A DNA stretch of 64,000 nucleotides from JADJOY01 sp046331705 [NCBI: bacterium] (GCA_046331705.1 JAXLQJ010000008.1:160211-224210); one strand, 5' to 3'. Positions 26,765 through 36,120 are shown, numbered from the stretch's first letter. Made by a program: numbers and translations. The notes: a model not told the origin generated them from the sequence alone.

Positions 26765-28454
26765 AGATCGCGCCGCGACCGCGCGCCGCGAAGAACACCG
26801 TCGCGAGAATGATGATCAGGTCGAGCAGGAAGCCCTGATTCTCGATGTAGTAGATGTCGTAGTCCATGTTGGCGTGGATCTCGCCCGCCCGGTCCTCGCT
26901 GATCTGCCAGAGCCCCGTGACACCCGGCTTCACGTTCAATCGCTGACGCTGGAAGTCGTCGTAGAGCGCGACGATGAACGGCATCTCGGGGCGCGGCCCC
27001 ACGGTGCTCATGTCGCCCTTGAGCACGTTCACGAACTGGGGGAGCTCGTCGAGCGAGAACCGGCGCAAGATCGCGCCCAGGCGCGTGATCCGGGGATCGG
27101 TCGGATCCCGCGGCGTCACGCCGTGCGGCGGCGCGCTGGTGTACATCGACCGGAACTTGTGGATCAGGAAAGGCTTGCCGTCCTTGCCGATGCGGGTGTG
27201 GGAGAAGAAGGCGGGCCCCGGGCTGTCGAGGCGAACGGCCACGGCGAGCAACAACAGGAGGGGCGCGAGCAGGAACAGCACCAACGACGCGAACACGATG
27301 TCGAACATGCGCTTGATCGCGTCGGCCACCGCTCGATAGCGCAGCGACTTGAGCGTGATCAGCGGAATGCCCTCGATCTCGTTCCACGCCACCTGGTGCA
27401 CGATCAGGTTGTAGAGCGCGGGGATCACGCTGAACCCGATGCCCAGCTCGTTGCAGACGCGCAGGATCTCCAGGCTGCGCTCCTGCGCCAACGACGGCAC
27501 CGCCACGAAGACGTGGTGGATCTGCGCGTTCTCGACCACCCAGCGCAGGTTCTCGAAGGTTCCCAGCACCGGCAGCCCGACGTTGTCCCCGTCCTTGATG
27601 GGCACGCGCATCCCGCGCTTCGACTCGTCGTCGTCCACGAACCCGACGGGGTGATACCCGAGCCCGCCGCTGCGCTGGAGCTTCCGCACCAGTCGACGTC
27701 CGGTCTGCCCGGCGCCGTAGACCAGCACGCGATGCACGCCCAGCCCACGGGCGTGATAGCGCTGGTGGATCTGATAGAAGATCGTCCGCAGCGCCACCAT
27801 CACCGCGATCATGGTGAACGGCACGTAGACGATGATGAGCCGCGACACCTTGGTGCCGGGCAGGAAGAACAGCAACGCGGCGAACACCAGACCGCCGAAC
27901 AGGGCGCCGCGGACGATCTTCCGCACCTCGCCCACGTTCATGATGCTGATCTCGCGCTGGTAGAGCCCGAACAGCCAGAACACCGGCACGAAGAAGGCCG
28001 GCGTCCAGGCGGCGAGCCCCACCATCAGCTCACGCACGGCGGCGGCGTCGAGGTCCGCACCCACGCCACCGAAGGTCTCGAGGAGCTTCGGGTAGAAGAG
28101 CCACCAATCGATCGTGAGCTGCTGCAGGAAGAGCGCGAGGAAGAAGCTGATCACCACGGCCACGCCGTCGGCGACGGCGAGAAAGACCGTGAGCGCCACG
28201 TCGTAGTGACGCTTGAGGGCGTCGAACAACGATTGCTCGGCGCGCCCGGTCCAGTCGGCTCCCTGCGCCTCGGTGTCGAGGGCACCGAGCGCTGGCGGGA
28301 CCGCCCAGGGGTGCTGCGCAGCGGCGCTGGCGGCGTTCGCCGCGGGCCGCGTGACGTCGTTGGTCTTGGGTCGATCAGCCGTCGTCGTGACGGCCGGCTT
28401 GGGCTCGGCGGAGGAGATGACGCCCGATGCTCCAGGCGAATCGGAGGTTCTCAT
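26763..28454 (-). CDS. Polyprenyl glycosylphosphotransferase (WbaP/EpsA-type initiating transferase)
   Basis: A 563-residue membrane enzyme that moves a sugar-1-phosphate onto undecaprenyl phosphate, the first step of polysaccharide assembly. An Ala/Pro-rich tail (1-75) precedes several membrane helices, a CoA-binding-like nucleotide domain (VHRVLVYGAGQTGRRLVRKL, HPVGFVDDD) and the C-terminal sugar transferase domain (KRMFDIVFAS, HTRIGKDGKPFLIHKFRSM, LDELPQFVNVLKGDMSTVGP, KPGVTGLWQIS). It is the last gene of the minus-strand block; its ATG lies 80 bases inside the WecG-like gene, and no better downstream start is visible. Confidence 0.94.
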   Translation of the reverse strand: MRTSDSPGASGVISSAEPKPAVTTTADRPKTNDVTRPAANAASAAAQHPWAVPPALGALDTEAQGADWTGRAEQSLFDALKRHYDVALTVFLAVADGVAVVISFFLALFLQQLTIDWWLFYPKLLETFGGVGADLDAAAVRELMVGLAAWTPAFFVPVFWLFGLYQREISIMNVGEVRKIVRGALFGGLVFAALLFFLPGTKVSRLIIVYVPFTMIAVMVALRTIFYQIHQRYHARGLGVHRVLVYGAGQTGRRLVRKLQRSGGLGYHPVGFVDDDESKRGMRVPIKDGDNVGLPVLGTFENLRWVVENAQIHHVFVAVPSLAQERSLEILRVCNELGIGFSVIPALYNLIVHQVAWNEIEGIPLITLKSLRYRAVADAIKRMFDIVFASLVLFLLAPLLLLLAVAVRLDSPGPAFFSHTRIGKDGKPFLIHKFRSMYTSAPPHGVTPRDPTDPRITRLGAILRRFSLDELPQFVNVLKGDMSTVGPRPEMPFIVALYDDFQRQRLNVKPGVTGLWQISEDRAGEIHANMDYDIYYIENQGFLLDLIIILATVFFAARGRGAI

Positions 28455-29322
28455 ACGAGTAACGCTTCCAGAGCCGCCTCGGCTCCACGCACAGCCGGAA
28501 GAACCACTCGAGCCCGTTCTCGCTCATCCATTGGGGGGCGCGTGGTGTTTCGCCGGAGAGGAAGTTGAAAAGGCCACCGCATGGGATGCACACCGGCACC
28601 TTCAGCGCTTCCAGATTCTGCCCGACCCATTTCTCCTGATACGGCGCGCCCATCCCCACCAGCAGGATGTGCGGACGCGCGCGATTGATCGACTCGATGA
28701 TCGTAGCATTCTCGGCCGGGCTGAAAAAACCATGCTGGGTCCCGGCGATGTGCAGCGTCGGATTGCGATCCTTGAGGGCCTGGCCCGCCCGTGCGGCGAC
28801 GCCCGGCTTTCCGCCCAGGAGGTAGATGCCCATGCCGTTGCGTGCCGCATACTCGGCGATGGGGTGGATCAGGTCCGAGAGCGTGAGCTTGACCGGCACC
28901 GGCCGGCCGATCAGCCGCGACCCCCACACGATGGACATCCCGTCGGGATAGACGAGGTCCGCGTTGCGAACCACGTCGCGGTACTGGGGGTCCGACAGGT
29001 TCTGACAATACGTGTGCGCGTTCAGGTAGATGAGCGTGTGGACCCGGCCGTTTTGAGCACAGAGTTCACCGATCTTGGCGAGCACGTCCTCGGTGCGCAG
29101 CACGTCGAGGGGCACGCCCATGAAATCGACGCGCTTCACCGGGTACGGCACGAGGTCCGTGCGCGGCTCGTGGAGGCCGCCTTCCGGCTGCGCGGTCGCC
29201 TCGGCTGCGCGCTCGACGGTGTCGACCGCGGCGGCGGGTGGTAGTGGGTGCAGCTCGGCGCGCGTCGCCGTGCGAGTGGCGGCTGGCTCTTCCACGCGGT
29301 CCCCTGGGGTGGTCGAGATCAC
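28375..29322 (-). CDS. WecG/TagA/CpsF family glycosyltransferase
   Basis: A 315-residue GT26-type transferase; relatives add N-acetylmannosamine(uronate) or glucose to lipid-linked sugars. Family signatures are present: YLNAHTYCQNLSDPQYRD, DLVYPDGMSIVWGSRLIG, GIYLLGGKPGVAARA, RPHILLVGMGAPYQEKWVGQ and PCGGLFNFLSGETPRAPQWM. The N-terminal 55 residues are variable. It begins with GTG at 29322 and overlaps the downstream initiating transferase by 80 bases. Pairing with a WbaP-like enzyme suggests it adds the second sugar, which is inference. Confidence 0.92.
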   Translation of the reverse strand: MISTTPGDRVEEPAATRTATRAELHPLPPAAAVDTVERAAEATAQPEGGLHEPRTDLVPYPVKRVDFMGVPLDVLRTEDVLAKIGELCAQNGRVHTLIYLNAHTYCQNLSDPQYRDVVRNADLVYPDGMSIVWGSRLIGRPVPVKLTLSDLIHPIAEYAARNGMGIYLLGGKPGVAARAGQALKDRNPTLHIAGTQHGFFSPAENATIIESINRARPHILLVGMGAPYQEKWVGQNLEALKVPVCIPCGGLFNFLSGETPRAPQWMSENGLEWFFRLCVEPRRLWKRYSYENLRFAWSIGRHLLRRAQAGRHDDG

Positions 29323-29570
29323 GGAGCGTTCGGCCTCGTCGTCAATCCACTCGTCCGCATTTCAGGCCGGCAACGGACACCGGCGGACGCCCATCGGCTC
29401 ATCGGTGGGTGCGCTTGGGTCGGTGGACTCGTCTGCGACCGAGGCCCGCCATTCGCATCTCGGCTTCCAGGAAACGTGAAGCCCCACAGGATCTTTCGGC
29501 GAGAGGAATTCGAATTCGGTCGTGTCGTACCATTTCGACCTACCCCTGTCAAACAACCGTCGCTCTTGCT

Positions 29571-30713
29571 TCATCCGCGCGAAACGCTTCGCCAAACCTG
29601 GCTTGCCGCGCGAGCGACGGAGGTCACGGTGTGGCTGTGTATACACGGCTCGGTGGGCCGCACGCAGCGATGCTGATCGCACGGTGAGCATGGATAACCT
29701 GGATCGAGCGCAATCCCCTCGAATCCGAGCGGCGCCGTCAGCACCGGACTCGCCGGGCCGAAGAGCCCCACGGCCGGCGTTCCCACGGCGCAGGCGAAAT
29801 GAAGCGGACCGGAATCGCCGCCCACGAAGACCGACGCCGACGCGAGCAGCGCCGCCACCTCGGGCAGCGGCCGCGACACCCACGCCGTCGCCGGCGCGCC
29901 GAGCCCGTGACGGATTGCGCCCACGGTCGCGGTCTCTGCACGGTTCCCGAGGACCACGATTCGGGCCGCGTGGGACGCGACGAGCGAGCGCCCCAGCGCG
30001 ATCCACCGATCGGTCGGCCAACCACGAAAGCGCCAGGTGGCCCCGGGGTGCAGGACGGCGATCCCCCCGCTCGGCTGCGCCGCGGTCGCGGCGAGCTCGT
30101 CCCGAACCCGCGCCACGCTCGCCGGCGACGGCACCAAGCGCGCCGTCGCTACGATCGACGGCGCGTCGAGAAGCTCGAGCACCGCCGCGGCGCGCATCGC
30201 GAGCGGCGTCCCGGGCGGCACGGTGCGCCAAGCCGCACCGCTCGCTCCGCGCAGCACGACGTCGAGCCGATCGCGAAACGGCGTGAGCGGCGAAGTCCAA
30301 TCGAAGTAGCCCACCCGCGTCGCGGCGTCGGACGCGAACACGACGAGGGTGTTGCGAATGGAGGGACTCACGTTGACGATCGCGTCGCCACCCGAACGGG
30401 CGAGCGCCACGAGGTCGCGGATGCGGCGTCCACCTCGCGGTACGCCAACGACCCGATCGATCCCGCCCTGCCCTTCGAAGAGCGCGGCATAGGCGGAATC
30501 CACGGCGAGCGCCACCGAGTCGAAGCGCCGCGACCGGCGCAGATGGACGGCGACCGCGTAGGCCTGGATCGCATCGCCGAGCCGCGACAGCTCGACCACG
30601 ATCGCGCTGCCGCGCGTGGGGCGCGCCGAGCGCCTCACCGGCGCCCTCGCCAGCAGCGACGCGCCCACGTCGGACGCCCACGCGCCGAGAATCCGGCGCG
30701 CCCCCCGGCTCAC
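29571..30713 (-). CDS. Glycosyltransferase family 9 (LPS heptosyltransferase-like) protein
   Basis: A 380-residue GT9 protein. Signatures: IVVELSRLGDAIQAYAVAVHL at the N-terminus, the central GIAVLHPGATWRFRGWP, VVLGNRAETATV and FVGGDSGPLHFACAVGTPAVGLFGP, then the terminal cysteine cluster YPCSPCDQHRC. Members transfer ADP-heptose or other sugars to lipid A core or related glycans. The GTG start overlaps the preceding GT9 stop (GTGA); an open frame extends to 32024 but merely reads through the two upstream genes. Last gene of this sub-block; 248 bases of non-coding DNA follow. Confidence 0.87.
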   Translation of the reverse strand: MSRGARRILGAWASDVGASLLARAPVRRSARPTRGSAIVVELSRLGDAIQAYAVAVHLRRSRRFDSVALAVDSAYAALFEGQGGIDRVVGVPRGGRRIRDLVALARSGGDAIVNVSPSIRNTLVVFASDAATRVGYFDWTSPLTPFRDRLDVVLRGASGAAWRTVPPGTPLAMRAAAVLELLDAPSIVATARLVPSPASVARVRDELAATAAQPSGGIAVLHPGATWRFRGWPTDRWIALGRSLVASHAARIVVLGNRAETATVGAIRHGLGAPATAWVSRPLPEVAALLASASVFVGGDSGPLHFACAVGTPAVGLFGPASPVLTAPLGFEGIALDPGYPCSPCDQHRCVRPTEPCIHSHTVTSVARAASQVWRSVSRG

Positions 30714-31945
30714 GTCTCGCCCGCGATGGGAGCGCGTGCGGCGGCCGCGAGCGCACGCGCGCAAGCCAGCCCGACGACCTCCGCGTCGAGGTTCGTGAGG
30801 CACGCCACGCGCCGGCAGCGCTGGATGTTGCACGCAAGCGGCTCGCAGCCGAGATCCACGCGCGCCGCGACGACGCCTTCCCCGCGCGGCAGCACCCGCT
30901 CCGGGCCGTTCACGTCGCCAACCGGCCCGAGGATCGCGACCACGCGCGCCGCGACGGCCACCGCCAGATGCAGCACACCGGTATCCGGCACGACGACGAG
31001 TCGCGCACCGGCGAGGAGCGCCGCCAAGCCGCCCAGATCGAGCTGCCCGGCGAGGGACTGAACGGCGGGGACGCCAGCCGCGCGCACCACCGCTTGCGCG
31101 AGTGGCGCCTCCGCGAGCGAGCCCGTGACCCACACGTCGACGCGTTGCTCGTCGGTCAGCCGCCGCGCAACCGCGCCGAGCGTCGCCGGTGCCACGCGAC
31201 GATAGGTCTGGTAACGCGCACCCGACCCGGGATGCAGCACGACGTAATCGCGCGCCGCACCCAGCGCGCACGCCTCGCGCGCCTGGCGCGCCTGCGCGAC
31301 GTCCTCGGCGCGCACGGGGAATCGCGGGAGCGCGCCCTCGTCGCACGCGACGCCGAGCGCGCGCAACAGATCGAGGTTGCGCTCGGCCTCGTAGCGGATG
31401 TCCGTTCGCAGCGCGATCCGGCGCGTGTGCAGGAACGCGCGCCGATCGCGGTCGTAGCCGACGCGGTGGCGCGCCCGCGTGCACCAGGCCAGCACGGCGG
31501 GCCGAAGCTCGGTCCACGAGTAGAGATCGATCACGAGATCGATGGCACCGCTTGCGCGAAGACGGCGGACGGTCGCCGGTAGATCGCGCCAGCGCGCGCC
31601 GCCCACGCAGACCTCGTCCACCTCCGCGAGGCGAGCGAAGACCGCGGCGTTGGTCGTGCTGGCCAGCACCGTGATTCGCGCGTTCGGACAAGCGCGCCTG
31701 AGCGCGCGGACGAACGGAGTGGCGAGCAGCGCGTCTCCCAGCCGATCGTCGCGCAACACCACGACGTGGCGCAGCGCCGCGAGGTCGAGCGGGCCGACCT
31801 CGGCGCGCGGCGCGAGCGTGCTCGCGAGCTCGTAGGCGAGTCGGCGCAGCGCGCGCCATCCGCGGCGGAGCGGCCAGCTCGGCCGCGGCCAGAAGTCCGC
31901 CGACGGAGGGGCCGAGCGCGGCGCGGCGCGTGGCGCGCTCGTCAA
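30710..31945 (-). CDS. Glycosyltransferase family 9 (LPS heptosyltransferase-like) protein
   Basis: A 411-residue GT9 protein with HVVVLRDDRLGDALLATPFV, YVVLHPGSGARYQTYRRV, VWVTGSLAEAPL and LVVVPDTGVLHLAVAVAARVVAILGP, and a C-terminal cysteine group CEPLACNIQRC. It differs enough from its neighbour to be a separate specificity rather than a recent duplicate. The most likely start is a TTG at 31945 that overlaps the methyltransferase stop by four bases (TTGA); no ATG or GTG lies nearer. About 40 variable residues precede the conserved domain, so a later start is possible. Confidence 0.84.
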   Translation of the reverse strand: MTSAPRAAPRSAPPSADFWPRPSWPLRRGWRALRRLAYELASTLAPRAEVGPLDLAALRHVVVLRDDRLGDALLATPFVRALRRACPNARITVLASTTNAAVFARLAEVDEVCVGGARWRDLPATVRRLRASGAIDLVIDLYSWTELRPAVLAWCTRARHRVGYDRDRRAFLHTRRIALRTDIRYEAERNLDLLRALGVACDEGALPRFPVRAEDVAQARQAREACALGAARDYVVLHPGSGARYQTYRRVAPATLGAVARRLTDEQRVDVWVTGSLAEAPLAQAVVRAAGVPAVQSLAGQLDLGGLAALLAGARLVVVPDTGVLHLAVAVAARVVAILGPVGDVNGPERVLPRGEGVVAARVDLGCEPLACNIQRCRRVACLTNLDAEVVGLACARALAAAARAPIAGET

Positions 31946-32559
31946 TAGAGCCGCCCGCGCGCCCACAGACGAACCCAGCGCTTGATTCGCGGGCCCACGC
32001 GCAGCGCCGCCGGCAGCGGCGCACGCGACAGCACGGCGATGTGGCTCGCGGGATTCACGAGGAAGGTGCGCGCGCCCGCCGCACGCAGCTGGGCCATCGA
32101 CCACGGCGTCACGTGCTGCTCGTAACGGTTGCCGAGGAACTCGTCGCGCTCCTTGAAGTCCCGCGGCACGCTCACGATGGCCACGCGCCCGACACGGGTG
32201 GCGTGCTCGAGCACCGCGAGGCCGACTTCGCGAGTCATGTGCTCCAGGATGTCGATCAGCAGCACCACGTCGAACGATCCGTCGTCGAGCTTCGCGAGCA
32301 CCTCCAGCGCCTCGCCGCGATGGATGCGATCGTAGACGCGCTCGTGGACCGCTCCCAGATACGGCTCGTGCGCCTCGATCCCCTCGACGCGCACCGTGCG
32401 CGTGCCGTACGGAACCTTGCCCGGGAAGACCTCCAGGTACTCGCGGGCGAGAAAGCCCCACTTGCCGTTCCCCACGCCCACGTCGAGGAGCGTCCGCGGC
32501 TCGAGGCGCACCAGCGCATCGACGAGCACTCCGATCTGAGACCACTGGCTGGTCGGCAT
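31942..32559 (-). CDS. Class I SAM-dependent methyltransferase in glycan cluster
   Basis: A 205-residue methyltransferase with motif I LLDVGVGNGKWGFLA, acidic residue in VEGIEAHEPYLG, motif IV SFDVVLLIDILEHM and post-motif VAIVSVPRDFKERDEFLGN. The sequence SVPRDFK...GNRYEQHVTPW resembles methyltransferases of O-antigen loci. It starts at ATG 32559 with a GGGGAG ribosome site, 72 bases after the kinase gene, and is coupled to the downstream GT9 gene. It probably methylates a sugar of the surface glycan; inference from context. Confidence 0.87.
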   Translation of the reverse strand: MPTSQWSQIGVLVDALVRLEPRTLLDVGVGNGKWGFLAREYLEVFPGKVPYGTRTVRVEGIEAHEPYLGAVHERVYDRIHRGEALEVLAKLDDGSFDVVLLIDILEHMTREVGLAVLEHATRVGRVAIVSVPRDFKERDEFLGNRYEQHVTPWSMAQLRAAGARTFLVNPASHIAVLSRAPLPAALRVGPRIKRWVRLWARGRLY

Positions 32560-32631
32560 GGGTGGATCACTCCCCGCTCAAGAAAGCCCATGCCCGCGAG
32601 CCGCGCCAAGCGGCACCGGCGCGGGCGCGCG

Positions 32632-33570
32632 TCACACGAGACGGCTCACGACCGAACGCTCGCCGAGCACCGTTTCGATCAAGGCACGCCGGTCGCGCCA
32701 CGGCATCTGCGGTCCCAGATACTGGAGCAACACCGCGCGCAACGACGCGTCCGCGTGCGCCAGGTCCAAGCCGGCGAGCGCCAACGCGGCGAGCGTCTCT
32801 GCGGCGATCGCATCGGCGAGCGCTCCCGGGTCGAAGAAGAGCCGCCGCACCGGCGCGAGGATCTGCTCGTCGTCGGCGAGCGGCCCGCTCAGGTCCGGCG
32901 GACGCGCGCGCCACGCGAGCCCCATCTGCACGACGAACCGGAACCAGTCGTAGAGCGGATGGCCGCGACGCGCGTATTCCCAATCCACGACGCGGATCCC
33001 CGAGCGGCTGCGGAGCACGTTGCTGGTGCTCAGATCGAAGTGGCACCAGACCGCCGGGCTCGCGTCGAGCGCGTGCGCCGCCGCCAGCGCCGCGCTGAAG
33101 CTCGCCACCACACGCGGACCGCTCACGGCGACGTCGCTCTCGAGCGACCGGAGCACGGCGGCGCACGAGTAGCGCTCGCCGAAGGTGGCGGGCGCCGGAA
33201 CCGACCAGAGCTCCGCCAGCCAGATCCGCGCCTCTTCGAGCTGCGACCGCAGCGCGGTCACGGACCTCGCCGGCGCGAGCGGAGCGCCCTCGAGGAAACC
33301 GAGCACCGCCGCTTCGCCGGGCCCGACACTCGCGCGGGCGAGCGGCTCGGGAACGCTGAGCGCGAACGAAGCAGGCGCGTGCGCGCGCAGGGCCGCGAGG
33401 GCCTCGTACTCGCGCGCCACGCGGTTCTCGCCCTCGCCGCGGTGCACGCGCACCACGCGCCGCCGCCCCAGGCCGGCGGGTCGCACGATCAGCGTCAGGC
33501 TGCGCCGTCCCGAGACGACGAGCTCGATGGTGGCGCCTTCGAGCCCCAGCGCCGCGAGCAGCTCGTTCAT
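32632..33570 (-). CDS. APH/choline-kinase-like phosphotransferase
   Basis: A 312-residue protein of the aminoglycoside-phosphotransferase/choline-kinase superfamily. The Brenner motif is HFDLSTSN (His177, Asp179, Asn184) and the metal-binding motif is VVDWEYA (Asp196), the Trp-Glu-Tyr version being more like choline/ethanolamine kinases (LicA) than antibiotic kinases. The nucleotide loop is near VVSGRRSLTLIV. Encoded inside a glycan operon and coupled by ATGA overlap to the preceding methyltransferase, it likely phosphorylates a sugar or a small alcohol used to decorate the polysaccharide. Drug resistance is unlikely from this context. Confidence 0.83.
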   Translation of the reverse strand: MNELLAALGLEGATIELVVSGRRSLTLIVRPAGLGRRRVVRVHRGEGENRVAREYEALAALRAHAPASFALSVPEPLARASVGPGEAAVLGFLEGAPLAPARSVTALRSQLEEARIWLAELWSVPAPATFGERYSCAAVLRSLESDVAVSGPRVVASFSAALAAAHALDASPAVWCHFDLSTSNVLRSRSGIRVVDWEYARRGHPLYDWFRFVVQMGLAWRARPPDLSGPLADDEQILAPVRRLFFDPGALADAIAAETLAALALAGLDLAHADASLRAVLLQYLGPQMPWRDRRALIETVLGERSVVSRLV

Positions 33571-34616
33571 CGTCGGTGCTCGCCTGCGGCCGGTCGCTGC
33601 GCGATCAAGGCCACGCACGGGAAGAGAAACGGAACCAGCCAACGCGGCGAGCCGAGCGCCGCCACGGCGCGGGCGAGCGCCACGAACACACGCGCCTCCC
33701 ACGAGGGAAACGGCATGCCGCGGGCGGCGAGCAGCGTGAGCTCGGGGCGCGGCGCGATGGGCACGACGAAACGGAAATAGCGGTAGTCCCGAAGCGGTCC
33801 CCACACCGAGCGCAGCTCGAGCCCGGCGTCCTCGACCAGCGACCGCAGACCGCCGACCCCGTGCGTGAAGCATCGATACGGCGCCCCACCCTTCCGCCAG
33901 CGGTGATAGCGATCGGCGAGCGCCCGCGGCAGCGGCGTGAGCCATCGCAAGCCGGTGTGCTCGTCACGCGCGCCCGCCAGGTAGCGCAACGCGAAGCGAT
34001 TCTCCATCGCCAGATAGAGCCGCCCGCCTGGTTTGAGCGTACGCGCCGCCTCGACCAGGGCGAGGCGCTGCGCCTCGCGCGGCGACACGTCCGTGCGCGA
34101 GACGGGCACCCATTCGAGGACGCCGTTCACCACGACGGCGTCGAACACGGCGTCGGCGAACGGCAGCGCGAAGAGGTCGGCGTTCGCGGCGACGAGGTTC
34201 GAGACGCCGTCACGGGCGGCACGCGCCGCGACCGCGTCCGCGGCGCCGACGGTGGGATCGACCGCGTGCAGCTCACGAACCCAGCGCGCGAGCGGAAACG
34301 AGAGCCCACCCCAGCCACAACCGGCGTCGAGCACCACCGCGGTCGAGGGATTCTCGATCGCGAGCAAGGCCGCGTCCGCGCGCCCCGGATGCGTCAGCCA
34401 GCGGCGCATCTCGGCCGACAGCGACTCCTCGATCAGCGGCTCGTCGGTCGCCTCGGCACGATCCAGCTCCGCCACGCCGAAGCGGTAGCCGAGCCGCGTG
34501 AACCGCGGCACGCCCGCAGCCGCGGCGAAGCTCGCGCCGCAGCCCGCGCACGCGAGCCCCGCGGCGCGATCCTCGAGCGCCGCGCGACACGCGGGACAGC
34601 GCCAGCCGACGATCAC
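33567..34616 (-). CDS. Zinc-ribbon class I SAM methyltransferase
   Basis: A 349-residue protein. An N-terminal Trm112-like ribbon has Cys7, Cys10, Cys23 and Cys26 (WRCPAC ... LACAGC). The methyltransferase domain has motif I VVLDAGCGWGGLSFPLA, HAVDPTV, motif IV FDAVVVNGVLEWVP and motif VI TLKPGGRLYLAMENRF. The C-terminal segment ends hydrophobic (PRWLVPFLFPCVALIA), perhaps membrane-associated. The GTG start overlaps the O-antigen ligase stop; the stop overlaps the kinase start. Such proteins are common in O-antigen clusters; the acceptor is unknown. Confidence 0.87.
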   Translation of the reverse strand: MIVGWRCPACRAALEDRAAGLACAGCGASFAAAAGVPRFTRLGYRFGVAELDRAEATDEPLIEESLSAEMRRWLTHPGRADAALLAIENPSTAVVLDAGCGWGGLSFPLARWVRELHAVDPTVGAADAVAARAARDGVSNLVAANADLFALPFADAVFDAVVVNGVLEWVPVSRTDVSPREAQRLALVEAARTLKPGGRLYLAMENRFALRYLAGARDEHTGLRWLTPLPRALADRYHRWRKGGAPYRCFTHGVGGLRSLVEDAGLELRSVWGPLRDYRYFRFVVPIAPRPELTLLAARGMPFPSWEARVFVALARAVAALGSPRWLVPFLFPCVALIAQRPAAGEHRR

Positions 34617-36085
34617 CGCGGTGTGCTGGACGCGGCGAGCGCATCGGCGCGCGGCACGTGGAACACCGCCAGCGCGATCACCAGCGTCGCCAGGTACGGC
34701 CCCGCCACGTAACCCCACGCCGGCAGCGTGATGCCGTAGATGGTGAGCCCGACCCACGAGGCCATGGCACCCAGCGCGAACGTCTCCAGGAACGGGTCCC
34801 GCGCCCGCCGGAACGCCTTCCACGCGAGGCGCGCGGCCTCCGCGCTGAGCCCGACGTAGAGCGCCAGCCCGAGGATCCCGAGCTCGATCCCGATCTGCAG
34901 GAACCAGCTCTCGACGCCGAACCCCGTGCCGATCCCGATGAACCGCAGGAACGCGCGCCCGACCTTGCCGATCCCGATGCCGAGCGGGTGCGCGAGCATG
35001 TACTTGGCGCCGTCCCAGAGCTCGCGGAAGTGGTTGCGCGAGCTGGGCTCACCGAGCGCCAGCGTCACCTTGATGAACTCGATGCCGCCGGTGGCGACCA
35101 ACAGCCCCGCGGCACCGATCAAGCCCAGCAACGCGAAGAGCACGGTCTCGCGACGGCGCGCCATGGCCACCAGCACGATCGCGACACCCGCCGCCGCGCC
35201 GATCCACGCCGAGCGCGTGAACGTGAAGTAGAGCCCCGCCGCCAGCGCCGCCACCACCAGCTTGAGCGGGTGCGCGACGCGACCGTTCGGGTAGTACACG
35301 GCCACCGGAATCGCCCACAAGAGCAGCACCAGCAGATAGGTGCTCAGCGACAGCGGATCGCCGATCACCGAGATCGCGCGGAACATGCCGATCGACTCGC
35401 GCTTGAAGTTCCACGGGATGAAGGCGCCGAACGGGCTTTGCCGGCCGAAGCCGAGCGCCGTGAGATCGCTCTCCTCGAGGAAGTACACCTGGTAGACGCC
35501 GAACAGCGCGACCGCCGCGCCGATCCACACCGACACCAGGAACATCCGCCGCAGGTCGTCACGTTCGAGGTACGCGAAACGCAACAGCAAGAGTGGCACC
35601 AGATACGCGAAATCGACCTTCACGCCCCACAGCGCCTGCACGTGGAAATGCTGCGCGGCGAAATACGCGAGCTGGAGCGCCAGGTAGCCGAGCAGCAGAA
35701 AGTCGAGGATCGGCGTCGACGTGAGCGCGGTCTTGAGATGAGCGCGCCGACGCCCCAGCAAGATCAGCACGAAGAAGAGCTCTTCCCAACGCGTGCCGAG
35801 CGTCGCCCAGCCGTAGCTCACGATGTCGCGGTTGACCAAGTTGAGCCGCAGCCACTCCCAGAACGGCAGCAGCAACGCGTACACCACCAGCCCGTGCCCC
35901 GGCCGCACCAGCACCAGCCCGAAGCTGAGCACGTAGAGCGCCGCCATCGCGGTGACGAAGACCGTGACGGAGGGATCGAGGCGCGGAATCGCCAGCGCCG
36001 AGAGCAGCGCGACCAGCGTCGCCAGGGCGGCGACCAGGCCGTCGGTTCCGAGCTTGAGCGGGCGAGAGCGTGCGACGGCGAGCAT
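34613..36085 (-). CDS. O-antigen ligase/polymerase-like membrane protein
   Basis: A 490-residue polytopic protein with about 12 hydrophobic helices and a large extracytoplasmic loop before AHPLGIGIGKVGRAFLRFIG, the typical arrangement of Wzy/WaaL/RfaL proteins. Conserved-type features include FTRSAWIGAAAGVA (the TRSxWxG motif) and the GIGxG segment followed by ESWFLQIGIELGILGLALY. It should either polymerise repeat units or join the glycan to its acceptor; sequence alone does not decide. It begins at ATG 36085, 35 bases after the GT4 gene, and overlaps the next gene by GTGA. Confidence 0.9.
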   Translation of the reverse strand: MLAVARSRPLKLGTDGLVAALATLVALLSALAIPRLDPSVTVFVTAMAALYVLSFGLVLVRPGHGLVVYALLLPFWEWLRLNLVNRDIVSYGWATLGTRWEELFFVLILLGRRRAHLKTALTSTPILDFLLLGYLALQLAYFAAQHFHVQALWGVKVDFAYLVPLLLLRFAYLERDDLRRMFLVSVWIGAAVALFGVYQVYFLEESDLTALGFGRQSPFGAFIPWNFKRESIGMFRAISVIGDPLSLSTYLLVLLLWAIPVAVYYPNGRVAHPLKLVVAALAAGLYFTFTRSAWIGAAAGVAIVLVAMARRRETVLFALLGLIGAAGLLVATGGIEFIKVTLALGEPSSRNHFRELWDGAKYMLAHPLGIGIGKVGRAFLRFIGIGTGFGVESWFLQIGIELGILGLALYVGLSAEAARLAWKAFRRARDPFLETFALGAMASWVGLTIYGITLPAWGYVAGPYLATLVIALAVFHVPRADALAASSTPR

Positions 36086-36120
36086 GACGGGACGCGGGTT
36101 CGATCGAGCGGCGGCGGGAA

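Noticed and set aside
29571-32024. Reading the second GT9 gene as an 817-residue protein
   Set aside because: The extension runs through the first GT9 gene in another frame; the conserved GT9 N-terminus lies just after the GTG at 30713.
32632-33570. Antibiotic (aminoglycoside) resistance kinase
   Set aside because: Motifs are of the shared superfamily, the DWEY element is choline-kinase-like, and the gene is embedded in a glycan operon.
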